Positions 1 to 11,124 are shown, counted from the stretch's first letter. The stretch: DNA of 64,000 nucleotides from Branchipolynoe longqiensis (GCA_030323885.1 CM059187.1:133326029-133390028); one strand, 5' to 3'. The notes: a model not told the origin generated them from the sequence alone. Translations and numbers: made by a program.

Positions 1-755
1 AGCAAAGAGCCGGCAATACGCACGCCAGTCCGCCGGGACGGCACTAAAAATTCTCCAACGATTGACGAAGCCAGGAGCCGGCAACACGCACGCCAGTTCG
101 CCGGGACGATATGAAGCGAGGAGCCGGCAACACATGCGCCGGGTCGCCGGGACAATTCTCCGTGGATCGACGAAGCAAGGGGCCGGCGACACGCGCCAGT
201 TCGCCGGGACGTATTAAATTCTCCGACGATTGGTAAAATTCTTTGGCGAGCGAGTCAGCGAGGAACCGGCAACACGTGCCCCGGGTCACCGGGACAATTC
301 TCTGACGAGCCGGGAGCCGGCAACACACACCCGGCCCGCCAGCACGATATAAATTCTCTGGCCAGCGACGAAGCAAGGAGTCGGCCACACATGTGCCAGG
401 TCCCCGGGACAATCCTCCGGCAGTCGACGAAGCAAGGGCCCAGCAACACGCGCGCTAGTTCACCGGGATGGCACTAAATTCTCCGCTATCGACAAAGCAA
501 GGAGCCGGGACCACGCGCCCTGGGTCGCCGGGACAATTCTCTGATGACTGACGAAGCCAGGAGCCGGCAGTACGCGCCCGGCGTGCTGGCACGACTTAAA
601 CGGCCAGCGAAGAAGCAAGGAGCCGGTAACACGCACGCCAGGTCGTCAAGATAATTCTCCGGCGATCGATGGACCAAGGAGTCGGCAACACACACCCCGG
701 GTCGCCGGGACAATTCTCCGACTGACACTGACACCGAGAGACTCCACCGATACAC
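1..755. repeat. GC-rich satellite array, unit about 60 bp
   Basis: About twelve diverged copies of a unit containing a core like GCCGGCAACACGC-GCC followed by TCGCCGGGAC and an AATTCTCCG spacer. Core spacings run from 47 to 74 bp, so the unit length is variable. Open frames here are a by-product of the repeat. The array is cut by the window start. Confidence 0.85.
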
Positions 756-993
756 GCTCTGTTACACTACTACAACGACAACGAGATGTTACACCAGTGT
801 GCCACAGCCAGTGATAGTGCTCCAACGATTGAGGCCGCTGCCATCACGCACTTACATGCGTGGTCACATACAACTCCTGCAGCCCAAGCCAAGCACAACT
901 ATGACACTGACACTAAGAGACTTACAAGGTACAACTCGCCAATTACTCCACAGGCTCACAGATTGACGTTCGACTCAATGTGACACACCAACC
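756..993. other. spacer between two satellite types, no gene seen
   Basis: Mostly non-repetitive DNA. A motif with GACACTGACAC followed by GAGACT occurs near 725 and again, diverged, near 902, so it may be a degenerate part of the same array. A 65-codon open frame lies here without recognisable features. Confidence 0.4.
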
Positions 994-2270
994 CAGGCCA
1001 TGACTCAATAATCTGTGCGTGATCAAGTGATGTGCGAATAAGGGACACGCCCAACGGCACAACCACAGATATATAACATGGGCATATGGTGACAATTAAC
1101 CTCTTTGAGCCGCCAACATGTGCACCAGTTCACCGGGACACATTTAATTATCTACCTAACAATAAGCCGTCGGCATGAGTGCAGGCCATGACTCAATACT
1201 CTTTGCATCCTCACGTGATGTGCCAACAAGGGACACGGCCACTGCAATGCCCACAAACATACAATATGGGCATACGGCGACGCCTTAAGTCTTCGAGCTG
1301 GTAACACATGCACCACTTCGGCAGGACAAATTACACTGATGGCAACTGCCAATAAAAGACCTTGGCACCACAGGATCATCATAACTTTACCACCTACATT
1401 TATAACACAAATCTACTTCACAATAAGTCTTCACCATGAGCCTGGGCCGAGACCTAACAATCTGTGTGTGATCACGTGATGTGCCAACAAGGGACACGCT
1501 CACCGCCACATCCACAGGTCTGCAACACGTGCATACGGTGACAATTCATTCTTCGAACTGCCAACACATGCACTAGTTTGCCGGGACGATGCTAAATAAC
1601 ACTAAGCAACGCCCAAATATAACATAATTCTACCTGACAATAAGTCTTCAGTACGAGTGCAGGCCATGACTCAATACTCTGTGCATGATCACATGATGTG
1701 ATCAAGAAGGAACACGACCACTGCCACACCCACAAATCTACACCACGGGCATACAGCGACACTTTAAGTCTATGAGCCAGTAACATGTGCACGATTGCGC
1801 CGGGTTCAGCATCAAACGAAGCATCTACCTCACGATAAGTCTTCGGTACGAGCCCAAGCCATGACTCGATACTCTGTCCATGCCCAAGTCATGCGCCCAA
1901 CAAGGGGCACGACCGATGCCACGCCCATAAAACCTACAACACAGCATATTGCGATAAATTGAGCCTTCGAGCCGGTAACACATGCACCATTTTGCCAGGA
2001 CAATAAGTCCTCAGCACGAGTGCAGGCCATGACTCTATAATCTGTCCACGCTCACGTGATGTGCCAACAAGGGACAAGACCCCTGCCATGCCCACATCAT
2101 GATTCAACAATCCGTGCATGACTTTGTGATGTCCCAATAAGGACATGTCCACTGCCATGACCACAGACCTACAACATGGGCAAATGGTGACACTTAAATA
2201 CTTTGAGCCGCCAACACATCTGCCGGTCTGCCGGGACGACATTAAACTCTCCGGTGATCGACGAAGCGAA
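994..2270. repeat. satellite array, unit about 170-260 bp
   Basis: Six diverged units, each carrying CAGGCCATGACTCAATA-like, CACGTGATGTGCCAACAAG-like and CAACATGGGCATA-like blocks, then the same GCCGGTAACACATGCACC/GCCGGGAC core as the array at 1-755. The GGCCATGACTC block starts near 994, 1185, 1445, 1662, 1856 and 2024. No coding potential is convincing. Confidence 0.8.
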
Positions 2271-3098
2271 CAGAACAAGAACGATGTAACTATGCACTGC
2301 TAGATGTACTCAGCGGGATGCACTGTGACCCTGTGGTAGGACATCTTTGAGGCGCTTACGACAGACAATGAGCTGCTGGGAGTGCGGGTTACCTTGGCGA
2401 TTCGGTAACCGCAGCTCCGTAACCTATTCAAAAACTAAATTATCTGCCCCTTTTCTCACAGGTCACTACGCTCTACACCACTGATGCCTCATGGATCTGC
2501 TGAGGCAGGGACTGTTAACAAACACATTGAGAAATAAACAAGGCAAATCAATGAAATACATAATACATAACGGTCACCTGCCCTTCCATGGCTCTACCCA
2601 GTACGACGCTGTCTCCTCCAGATTGGACTTCAGTGCCCAAACACCCTGAGCAAAAAGACTTCAACCCTCACACAATGGACTCAACGTGCACGTCTGGACC
2701 TCGAGGACATCCTGGAGCTCTCCTGCCCCACAGAACATTCCGGTCGTCAGAGCGACTCTCTGGCGCTGTATGGCTCCTAACGCCACCACCACTGGTCCGG
2801 ACCACCACTGACCGGGATTCATCACGACTGATGGGTCACCAATCACGGTCAAAGTGCTGGATAATTTCCTCAGACATGCCCTGTCCGTGGTGGGCCACAA
2901 ACGACAGCAGCCTCCACACTATATAGGCTCCCCAGGGGAGGCGCACACACATGTTCGAACCATGGAGTCCCCCTACAGGACAGTAAGACACTCGGTCACT
3001 GGACCTCTGATGCCTGCACGTCTACCTCCCCAGAGTTCTAACACCTACCTTCCCAGAACTCCTATTATTCGGCTACAGCCACACTATCATCCTTACTT
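2271..3098. other. unresolved unique sequence
   Basis: No tandem structure and no recognisable protein. Two overlapping open frames on opposite strands (about 2588-2926 and 2661-2900) lack family features. A CTATATAG box near 2917-2926 followed by CCCCAGGGG resembles a TATA region on the minus strand, but nothing downstream supports a transcript. Confidence 0.3.
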
Positions 3099-3607
3099 GG
3101 TTATAAGCGTGCCTAAGCCTCATTTCACATTACATAACTAACTAAGAGCCTGTACTGACGACAAGAGCTAAAATTGTAATAAAAAAGGCATACTATATTC
3201 GCTGTGTTTGTTTTGCTAATTTTTCGTAATGCTTAAGCATTACGGGTAATTTGGCGGCAAATACAGCCAAGCGCTAGTAACTAAGGTCACTTCCGCCATA
3301 TATCGCCCAGTAAAGAAGGCGACTGTGGCTCCACTGGTGTCATATTTCTGAACTAAATTACCACGTCTTCGGCTATAAAAGCGACTGCTAGCTGCGAACA
3401 TTTCACTTTCGACACGGGAGCCACGAGGACAACAACTGCCTTAAATTGCCATCCCACCCACCCCACGATGAAAAGGGGATATAGGGTTATAAGCGTGCCT
3501 AAGCCTCATTTCACATTACATAACTAACTAAGAGCCTGTACTGACGACAAGAGCTAAAATTGTAATAAAAAAGGCATACTATGTTCGCTGTGTTTGTTTT
3601 GCTAATT
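3099..3607 (+). mobile_element. LTR-B: partial tandem of an LTR-like sequence
   Basis: A 123-bp segment at 3099-3221 recurs at 3485-3607 with a single mismatch (TATATT/TATGTT). Between them lie 263 bp ending in a TATA box (GCTATAAAAGCG near 3373-3384). Each 123-bp copy carries a poly(A)-signal-like GTAATAAAAAAGG. This order fits R-U5 followed by U3-R-U5 of an LTR with the internal region absent. A related TATA-bearing sequence lies near 57,200. Retroelement identity is inferred; no coding region is attached. Confidence 0.5.
3225..3244. repeat. perfect 20-bp palindrome
   Basis: CGTAATGCTTAAGCATTACG is its own reverse complement. It sits just after the first 123-bp LTR-B repeat, at the start of the putative U3. 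Confidence 0.9.
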
Positions 3608-3798
3608 ATCCTGAGCCAACCAGTCCTTTCCCTATCCTATTAACGCCGAGCACCAGCCTAGGAAGTGACAAGTATCAATGTCTAAGTCATCGGTTTGACT
3701 CGACCAGGATTCGAACCCACAAACTCATGGGTTCGGATCTCTCGATCTCCCAAAAGAGGAACGGACGCTCTACTCATTCGGCCACCCCGTCTGGTCCC
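3608..3798 (-). mobile_element. S1 SINE, type B head, 3' truncated
   Basis: Read on the minus strand it has the type B head, the GAGTCAAACC junction and the first part of the body, stopping at the CTCAGGAT block. It abuts the LTR-B repeat at 3607, so the tail is missing. Confidence 0.85.
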
Positions 3799-3809
3799 CT
3801 TTCATAGAT

Positions 3810-4140
3810 GGTTGGTTTTTGGAGTTTTACGTCCTAGCAACATCTAATGTCATCAGGATGGGTATCAACTTGTGATAGTGCACACTCATGGCAACTTTAT
3901 AGTGCAGCACCACTGAGAGGGTAGGCTGGCAGTACCATGACCTGATATCCCACTCAGTCACATTATCCTGACAGCAAGCCAATCAGTCCTCGTTCTATCA
4001 TAATAATGTCAAGCATCTGGCTAGAAAGTGACACATATCAATTTTGGAAGTCATCAGTTTGACTCGACTGGGAATTGAACTCCCGACTTTCCGCACGGGA
4101 GCCCTGCGCTCTACCGATTCAGCCCCCACGTCTAGTCCCA
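3810..4140 (-). mobile_element. S1 SINE, type A, full length
   Basis: Complete from tail (GGTTGG...GAGTTTTACGTCC on plus) to head. Flanks TTCATAGAT (3801-3809) and TTCACAGAT (4141-4149) differ at one base and look like the target-site duplication. Confidence 0.9.
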
Positions 4141-4598
4141 TTCACAGATTGTTCACATTCATTTAATACATCTCTGTGAAAGGTAAGTGTGTGATTTAAT
4201 CAGATAAAGGCTTTAACGGGCATTCCACTCTAACACAAGCCATAATCGATCTATTCACCCAACAACTATGGTTCTACTTCCACATACCTAAAGCATACAC
4301 ATCCAACCTCTACTTCCACAGACAACGGTGCTACTCTCACACCCTAAACACACACCTCTATTCCGACATATCAGCTCAAATACTCGACACCTCTCCCTTC
4401 ATGCAATACAGCTCTAGTCTCACACAAATACACATACACTCCACACCCCAGCCCCTTTATACATCACAGGTCTACTCCCACCGATAAAAGCACACTCTAC
4501 ACCTATATTCCCATACCCCACAGCTCTACTCTCACATACATCAATGACTGCACTTGCCAACCACAACCTCACTCTAGCGAACCACCACTTCACCCCGC
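4141..4598. other. CA-rich degenerate repeat, no gene
   Basis: C- and A-rich DNA with loosely repeated CTCTACTCTCACA-like phrases every few tens of bases. No convincing coding sequence. Confidence 0.5.
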
Positions 4599-4926
4599 AC
4601 CGGACCTGGTGGCCGATTCGGGAGAACGCAGGCTTCCTGAGTCGGTCGGGAGTGCGATTCCCAGTCAACTCAAACCAATGGCATACAACATTGATATTTG
4701 TCGCCACCTAACCTGGCACTCGGTAGTATTAGAATAGGACAAGGACTGGTTAGTTCAGTATCAGGATAATGTGGCTGAGTGAGAAATCAGGTCACAGTGC
4801 CGGTGGCCTCAGTTCCCAGTGGGCAGCACTATAAAGTTGCCATCAATGTGCACCGTCACAAATCGGTACCCATCCTAATATAACCGTAATGTGGTGCCAG
4901 GACGTAAAACTCCAACAACCAACCAC
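4599..4926 (+). mobile_element. S1 SINE, type A, full length
   Basis: Head (ACCTGGTGGCCGATTCGGG), junction, body with GGATAATGTGGCTGAGTGAG, and tail CCAGGACGTAAAACTCCAAC all present. Diverged by scattered substitutions. Confidence 0.9.
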
Positions 4927-5081
4927 CTCACCCCATCCCCACCGACCTACACATCAAAGACTGCACACACTAACAATGAGCACCACTGCACTAATAACAT
5001 TGAACCCACCCATCGAACTCAGTTTAACCAATCAAAACCATCCATACTCTCCTTAGCATCCTACGTAAACCCAGACTGTAA

Positions 5082-5770
5082 TTGCCCTGTCACACTACGA
5101 TGTAACGACGTCAACGTAAGGAGAACGTTAAAAACGTCGAACTTCTCGGCATAGTATGCAAATTTGGGCACAACTTGAACGCGGATGCAGCATAGTGGAC
5201 GAGAGAGTAACAGCGGTAAAGTGTAGTGATAGCGTCATTCAACGAGAGAGGACAACGTAATTACGCTCAGGGAACGTTATGTACATTATTCCATCGCCAG
5301 AACTATGTTGCTTTACATTACCTTACATTACTTACATCATGAAATGGTGGCAAAATGGTAAACGTACGTTGGACGTCCGTTAGGCATCCATTATCCTGGC
5401 ATTTTCACTATGCGGACTGCACGTTCCCACCACCTTTAATGTGGGTCAACGTAATGCAATGTAATGCAACATAGTACAATGTAGTGACCAGCATTTGACT
5501 AACGTCCATTTAACATCATTGACGTTCGCCGAATGTGTACAGAACGTACGGCAAACGTAAACCCTTACATTCTAGTTACATCGAAAGTTTTGAACAGGTT
5601 CAAAACTTTGACGCATGCCAACATAACATGACGTAATGTGACGTAGCTCGACGTCAGTCTAACGTCATTCTGATGTCATCATAACATAATCCAACGTACA
5701 TCAACGTAATGACGAAAAATCACCACGTCAGGCTTATGTTGGCTCATTATGTCATAGTGTGACAGGGGTA
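5082..5770 (-). mobile_element. MITE-1 copy 1, 689 bp
   Basis: Terminal inverted repeats TTGCCCTGTCACACTACG at the left and, in reverse complement, TACCCCTGTCACACTATG at the right. TAA at 5079-5081 and 5771-5773 is the apparent target-site duplication. The interior is packed with ACGT tetramers and has a hairpin of AAAGTTTTGAAC and its complement at 5584-5609. No transposase is encoded. TAA duplications suggest PIF/Harbinger mobilisation, which is inference. Orientation is arbitrary, set opposite to the copy at 51,996. Confidence 0.85.
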
Positions 5771-5773
5771 TAA

Positions 5774-6462
5774 GATACAAACTGAATGCTTGAGACAAAC
5801 ATATGGCCACTTAATTAGCTAAATTACTGTTTTACTTAAACCCATACTGAATACATAGAAAATTACATAGAAAACTGCCTGAAACACAATATGCCTGTAA
5901 ATGTACACACAAAATACTTGATCCGACTAAATACACAACAATCACTTATTTAGTTGAATGTAATACCGATATTTCATTATCTTTAACATTATTCTTTGTA
6001 ATTAGATAGCATAATTACTGAAGTTAAGCATGGCTGGGATACCAGTGCCTCTGCACTGATGAAAGATTGTATCCAGATGAATAAAATTGTTTACTAAAAA
6101 GATCCCTTCCCCGTACTCCCGTAGACGAACAAATGTAATATAATGGACACAAACAATGCCACTACCAACTGAATAATATATGAATATCTTCCTCGATAAC
6201 TTTCAAACAGAAGGCAGATGTTCTATGCTGTTTAGAGAATATGGGTATTGTTTCTTTTAGAAAGCATGTCTAATACAATTTGTTCCTTTGTGCGCACAAG
6301 TCTCAAAATAAGTTTGTTTAAAAGCTATTAAAGCCTCCATCGATTGAATGTTGATCTTAAATGTGCCAGTTGGCATTTAATGTGCGGCAAGATGATGTTG
6401 AGTGGTGATGTTTCTTTCTCAGATCCAAGCGATGTCTTTGGTGCGCGCGGCTGTCTCCTTTG
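5774..6462. other. AT-rich unique sequence
   Basis: No gene recognised. Contains one short P repeat (listed separately). Confidence 0.4.
6030..6100 (+). repeat. P repeat copy
   Basis: Contains ATGGCTGGGATACCAGTGC, then CTGATGAAA, CCAGATGAATAAAA and an A-rich end. The same order occurs near 26,905 (minus), 39,671 and 62,898. Looks like the 3' end of a poly(A)-tailed retroposon. Confidence 0.6.
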
Positions 6463-6593
6463 CTAGGAGAGATACGGTAGCGGTTCTAGAAGGACAGAGT
6501 GGGTGGCAGATGAGAGTGGGGGTAATGGGTGCTGGGTGGGTGTGAAAGGAAAGATTAAGGTAGGGGTTGGAAAATCCAGCTCCTGTTCTATAG

Positions 6594-6621
<28 letters not shown>
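6594..6621. repeat. (TA)n microsatellite
   Basis: Uninterrupted alternating TA run of about 28 bp. Confidence 0.95.
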
Positions 6622-6625
<4 letters not shown>

Positions 6626-6780
6626 ACAAATTTAGGGCACGAGTGACAATGTCCATGTCCGCAGTTAGGATTTGGGCCGGTCATGTTGCCACCAGTCCCA
6701 GGATGTAATAATGGACAATATATGGATAATAATAAGAAATTCTCTTCCGTGCCTTATAGTCACATAAGGCTTATACATTA

Positions 6781-7026
6781 TATACCGTATATGTCCCAAT
6801 AGAAGCATGCTATCCAATAGAAGCACTCCCCCCCTTCCATTTCAAGATTGAAAGCATGCACACATTTACGATCATATTCAGACTGAATGCGCATAAAATA
6901 AGACAATCCCACTTTATTTCAGAGGCATGACAAAAACAAATCCATGAAATTCTTTAACTTTGAATAGACGCACATCCATGTGTCTGCACTCGCACAGTGC
7001 ACATCTATTGGGGCACATATGGTATA
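6781..7026. mobile_element. candidate inverted-repeat element, 246 bp
   Basis: Left end TATACCGTATATGTCCCAAT matches, in reverse complement, the right end TATACCATATGTGCCCCAAT with a small gap. TA flanks both sides, but the surroundings are TA-rich, so a target duplication is ambiguous. Seen once only. Confidence 0.4.
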
Positions 7027-7156
7027 TATACAAGTGAGCCAGTTAGTGGGATACGCAAACATCATCTGTGCGCCCAGCCTTGATTCCGCTGGTGGTTTCT
7101 AGTATGACTCCCTTCACCATCCACCTGTCCACCCCGCTATCACCATTCTCACGAGA

Positions 7157-7508
7157 CGAGACGGGATGGCCGAATGAGTTGAGCATCTCTATCCCGTTTT
7201 GGTAGATTGTGGGATTTTTTAGTCATTGTTTTTGACTCGACCAGGGGATTGAGTCAAAACAATGACTTAAAAAGTGATACTTGTTGTCTCCCTACTAGGC
7301 GCTCGCCATTATCACGATAGGGCAAGGACTGGTTGACTCAGTGTCAGGATAATATGACTGAGTGGGATATCAGGTTATCGTGCTGGTGACCTGGTCTCCT
7401 AGTGGGGAAACACTATAAAGTCGCCATGATTGCGCACTGTCACAAGTCGGTACCCATCCTGATATGACCTTAGATGTTTCCAGGACGTAAACTTCCAACA
7501 GCAAACCA
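7157..7508 (+). mobile_element. S1 SINE, type B, full length
   Basis: Head GACGGGATGGCCGAATGAG, a disrupted B-box region (GTGGGATTTTTTAG), then the usual body and tail ending CCAGGACGTAAACTTCC. Confidence 0.9.
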
Positions 7509-7960
7509 TTCTCACTATCGTTGCACATGCACATCCTCCATGGTTTCCCACCAGTCCAATAGCCTCCCCCTCGCTATTTGTTCGCACCACTCCCTATCAA
7601 CGTTACCCGCTCCAGTCCAGATTATGGTGCTCAGTTTCCGTTTTCCCTCACCAACCAAAATTCCTGAATCAATTGCAATATAGAACATGGAAGCGACTCT
7701 GAAAACTAACGCAAAGCAAAGGACGTTGCAGGAGCAAGACTTGGACGTGGAGTTGGCGGTAAAGTGAAGAGCATTGTAGGGACGGAGAGGGTATGGCTAT
7801 GAGACTGCAATGCATGCAAGTGCACCACAAGGACACCATCGTCGGCAGATGATGGTCCACTTCGGCACGTGCAGTGGCGGTGGAGCCGGGGTAAGAGGGG
7901 GGGGGGGGGGGTTGATGCCGTGTGATCAGTGGGGGGTCGCTTAGTCCCCCGTGAGGAATC
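7509..7960. other. unresolved sequence with a G15 run
   Basis: No recognisable gene. A run of 15 G lies at 7897-7911. Confidence 0.4.
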
Positions 7961-8221
7961 GTGATTCAGTCAGCTCGACTAAACGCCGCGCCATTTCCCC
8001 CGATGGCAGGAAATGATGGTTTCGCCATGCTATTGATCAACGGGCGGTGGCGCGGGCGACGGCGGGGCGGAAGTGGGGGTGGAATGTGAGGGTGCGGGAT
8101 GGGGATGGGGGAGGCGCTGATGTTCTGCGAGTGACACGCGCCATCCAGTGTTGTCATACACCCAATCAGTTCCCCGGATCGCCTACACGTGTACCCGGCA
8201 TGCGGTGACAGACGCCGGCTT

Positions 8222-8412
8222 GGCCACCTCCCCCGGCCGCTTCTTCCCAACCGCATCCCCCCGTCCCCTCCCCCTGGCCGCCTCCCCCTGGTCGCCTCCC
8301 CCAGGCGGCCTCCCCCCTGCCGCCTCCCTGCCGCCTCCCCCGGCCGCCTCCCCCCGACCGCCTCCCAGACCGCCTCCCCCCAGCCGCCTCCCCCCCCACC
8401 CTCGCCGCCTCT
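8222..8412. repeat. CCGCCTCCCC-type GC-rich repeat
   Basis: Irregular tandem of a roughly 10-bp CCGCCTCCCC unit. Proline-rich open frames in several frames on both strands are artefacts of it. Confidence 0.85.
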
Positions 8413-8509
8413 CCGGCCAAAGGGACTGGCCCCATCCATTCCGCTACCACAATACACATGTAACCAAAGTGATATAAATGTATACCGCAATGGCGAGTAA
8501 TTGTACTCC

Positions 8510-8535
8510 CCTGCTTATTAGTATCTTACATACGC
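8510..8535. promoter_or_regulatory. YY1-like motif
   Basis: CGCCATCTTGG (complement CCAAGATGGCG) matches the YY1 core known from animal promoters. It lies at the edge of the GC-rich block. No transcript or start codon context confirms use. Confidence 0.25.
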
Positions 8536-8539
8536 CATC

Positions 8540-9254
8540 TTGGAAAATTTACAGAGCTTTTTTTGTGTGTGGGTCTGTCATCACCTGCTGTGGTGGTCTA
8601 ATGGAGAGAATATAACAACTGTTTCAGAGATCATTAGATTGAGACCCTATTTAAGCTTATTCCAAAGATTTGCTTTTATGCCATTTGTTTTAGCTCAACT
8701 ACAGCCGTTGTCAGATAACGTAGCATATCTCCATATGGGGTACTCAACAACGAAAAGCCTTGTGGTTTTCAGAAAAAATAGAGAATGCTTCATAGGATGT
8801 TGCAGTCATGGAATTATTGCTCTGGTATTTAAAATTTACAACATATATATACATAGGAGGTATAGAAAATAGAAACACAGTATACTAAAACTTGCCATAT
8901 TCCTCCATTCAAATGTGCCTCCCAAATAATACCATCTACATCTAGGTCTATTTTCAGAGTTGCCAAGGCAATATATTGGTATGAGCGGCACAATATTCAT
9001 CTCGGTGTTGCACTTCATTGTTCAATATTGTCAGATGGTAATCAGATGGTCTCAAGAGGGTGATGCAGACAGAAATCCCAATGTAATGGCCTTCGAGGGA
9101 GACATGTTAAAAAGGATTTATTTCACTTGCATGAATATGCAATGCCAAGGTTTTTAAAGTGATTTCATCTTGTCCAATTCGGTAACTTCCTCATTCCGCT
9201 AGTCTCCGTGACACATCCACATTTAAACAAAAAGCCAGCAGTCAGCATTGAGAC
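8540..9254. other. unique sequence, no gene recognised
   Basis: A 110-codon open frame (8540-8872, plus) and shorter ones are present but show no conserved motif. Base composition is ordinary. Confidence 0.35.
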
Positions 9255-9593
9255 CCGACTGGATGCGGTGGCCGAATCAGTAGAGCGCAGGCTTCCAGTG
9301 CGGAAGGTCGGGTGTTCGCACCACAGCTGACTCAAACCATTGACTTATAAAATTGATATTTCTCATCACCTAGCCTGGCATTTGGCATCAGTATAATAGG
9401 ACAAGGATTGGTTTGCACAGTATTAGGATAATGTGACTGTGGGGTATTGGGTCATGGTGCCGCTCGCCTGGTCTCCCAGTGGGATAGCACTACAAAGTCC
9501 CCATGAGTCTGTACTGTCACAAGTCGGTATCAGTCCTGATATGACATTAAATGTTGCTAGGATGTACAACAACAGCAATCAAACATTCGGAGA
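9255..9593 (+). mobile_element. S1 SINE, type A, full length
   Basis: Head GATGCGGTGGCCGAATCAG through tail GCTAGGATGTACAACAACAG. B box altered to GTGTTCGCACC. Confidence 0.9.
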
Positions 9594-9859
9594 CATCTAT
9601 GCTAATGTATCCGAGTCCACTCCAAGCGTCAGTCCTTTTAGGCGTATTTCATTCACGCAATCCGATCTCAGTCACACCTGTCCACACCAGCCTGACACAA
9701 CTCACACCGACCATCTTTCGAATGTATATCATCTTTCACACCACCTCTAAAGCTGACTTCAAACTCAAGAGGCATTATCTCGTCTCGACATTAGATTCGA
9801 TACCTCAGTGAACTGCCTGCACCCTTTTTCCCCACCCCTCCACACGCTTACTGCGCACA

Positions 9860-10288
9860 GGTCTGGGGAGGTGAGCGAATCGGTAGAGCGTGGGCCTTGT
9901 GTGAGGGATATAGGGAGTTGGGGAGTTGGGGAGGTGGGGAGTTGGGGAGTTGGGGGTGTTCGTGAGTTTGCGAGTTTGCGAGTTTGTGAGTTTGTGAGTT
10001 TGTGAGTTTGTGAGTTTGTGAGTTTGTGAGTTTGTGAGTTTGTGAGTTTGTGAGTGTGTGAGTTTGTGAGTTTGTGAGCTTGTGAGTTTGTGAGTGTGTG
10101 AGTTTGTGAGTTTGCGAGTTTGCAAGTTTGCGAGTTTGCAAGTTTGCAAGTTTGCGAGTGTGTGTTTTCGTGAGTTCATGAGTTTGTGTTTTCGTGAGTT
10201 TGTGAGTTTGTGAGTTTGTGAGTTTGTGAGTTCGGAAGTTTGTGAGTTCGGTTCGCGGTCGAGTCAAACCAATGACATAAAATTGAAA
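9860..10288 (+). mobile_element. S1 SINE head interrupted by minisatellite
   Basis: The A-box side of a type A head (GTGAGCGAATCGGTAGAGCG, 9871-9890) and the B-box/junction side (GGTTCGCGGTCGAGTCAAAC, about 10,249-10,268) are separated by about 340 bp of minisatellite instead of the normal 35 bp or so. The body stops shortly after AAAATTG. Confidence 0.75.
9908..10245. repeat. 8-bp minisatellite inside a SINE
   Basis: Starts as GGGGAGTTG-type units and becomes about 30 copies of GAGTTTGT with GAGTTTGC and GAGTGTGT variants. On the minus strand it reads as repeated THKLTNSQ, which accounts for the long open frames there. Confidence 0.95.
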
Positions 10289-10615
10289 AAGGCTGATGGT
10301 TCCTATGTCTGCTGTCAGAGAGTCAGGTAATTGAAGGATATAATCTTTTCTCTGCTCACGCTTTTGTTTAGCTTGAGAGATACGATCAGTTTCAAACTGT
10401 GTTGAGCCTTTTTGAATAGAAGCATGCCATGAACTCCTTTCTTTGGCCACTATTTCGCAGGTTGTAGAGTTGACATTACATTTCTTCAGGTTGTATTTAC
10501 AGCAGTCCTTCAACCTTTTCTTCTGACCACCTTGAATTCTTGATTTGCGTAGTCCGCATGGATGAGGATAAAATACCACATGCTCTCTTCTACTGTGAAC
10601 ATCTACTGTAAACAA
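10288..10615 (-). pseudogene. LINE-C: non-LTR retrotransposon 3' coding remnant
   Basis: The minus frame from 10,615 gives about 115 residues that resemble the end of a LINE polyprotein after the reverse transcriptase: GGQKKRLKDCCKYNLKKCNV, then RSSWHASIQKG and QAKQKREQRK. Many animal LINEs have G.. KR.KD.LK..LK...I and W...V.KG motifs followed by a Lys/Arg-rich stretch and a zinc-binding end. The zinc-binding Cys cluster is missing, and the frame runs into SINE sequence, so this is truncated. The clade is not assigned. Its protein differs from LINE-A at 13.1-14.3 kb. Confidence 0.6.
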
Positions 10616-11120
10616 TACATTACACCTCCCAGCCCCTTAGATTCCCTCTTCACTCCTCACTCCTCACCCCACCCAAACTCACCTCCCATCTCACCTCCGT
10701 TGCTTTGAGACCTTGTACATCTATAGTACACCTACTGGAGACAATACATCGCACTACCCAGCCCCATAAACCCTTCTCACTCCTCACTCCTCACTCCTCA
10801 CTCCTCACTCCCCACTCCTCACTCCTCACTCCTCGCTCCTCACTCCTCATTCCTCGCTCCTCACTCCTCATTCCTCGCTCCTCACTCCTCACTCCTCACT
10901 CCTCACTCCTCATTCCTCACTCCTTACTCTTCAGTCCTAACCCCATCCTAACTCCCCTCCCATCTCACCTCCATCATTCTCAGCCCTGTACACCTCTGGT
11001 ACACAATAACCCCACCCAGCCCCTTCCACCCCTCCTCACTCCTCACTCCGGCACTTCACCAGACCCTGCCGAACCCGTCGATCCGTCATTGGCCTGTATA
11101 TGCAGACAGCAGGTGTTTGC
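10609..11120. repeat. higher-order repeat containing (CTCCTCACTC)n
   Basis: Three units start with ACAATA...CCCAGCCCC near 10,609, 10,740 and 11,005. Each is followed by a tract of a roughly 10-bp CTCCTCACTC unit of different length and, in the first two, by a CTCCCATCTCACCTCC block and GTACAC. Confidence 0.75.
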
Positions 11121-11124
11121 TTAC

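Noticed and set aside
1152..2278. Several 60-114-codon minus frames with similar sequence
   Set aside because: Similarity between them reflects the satellite units.
8540..8872. 110-codon plus frame in unique DNA
   Set aside because: No recognisable motif, no support for expression; left as unresolved rather than called a gene.
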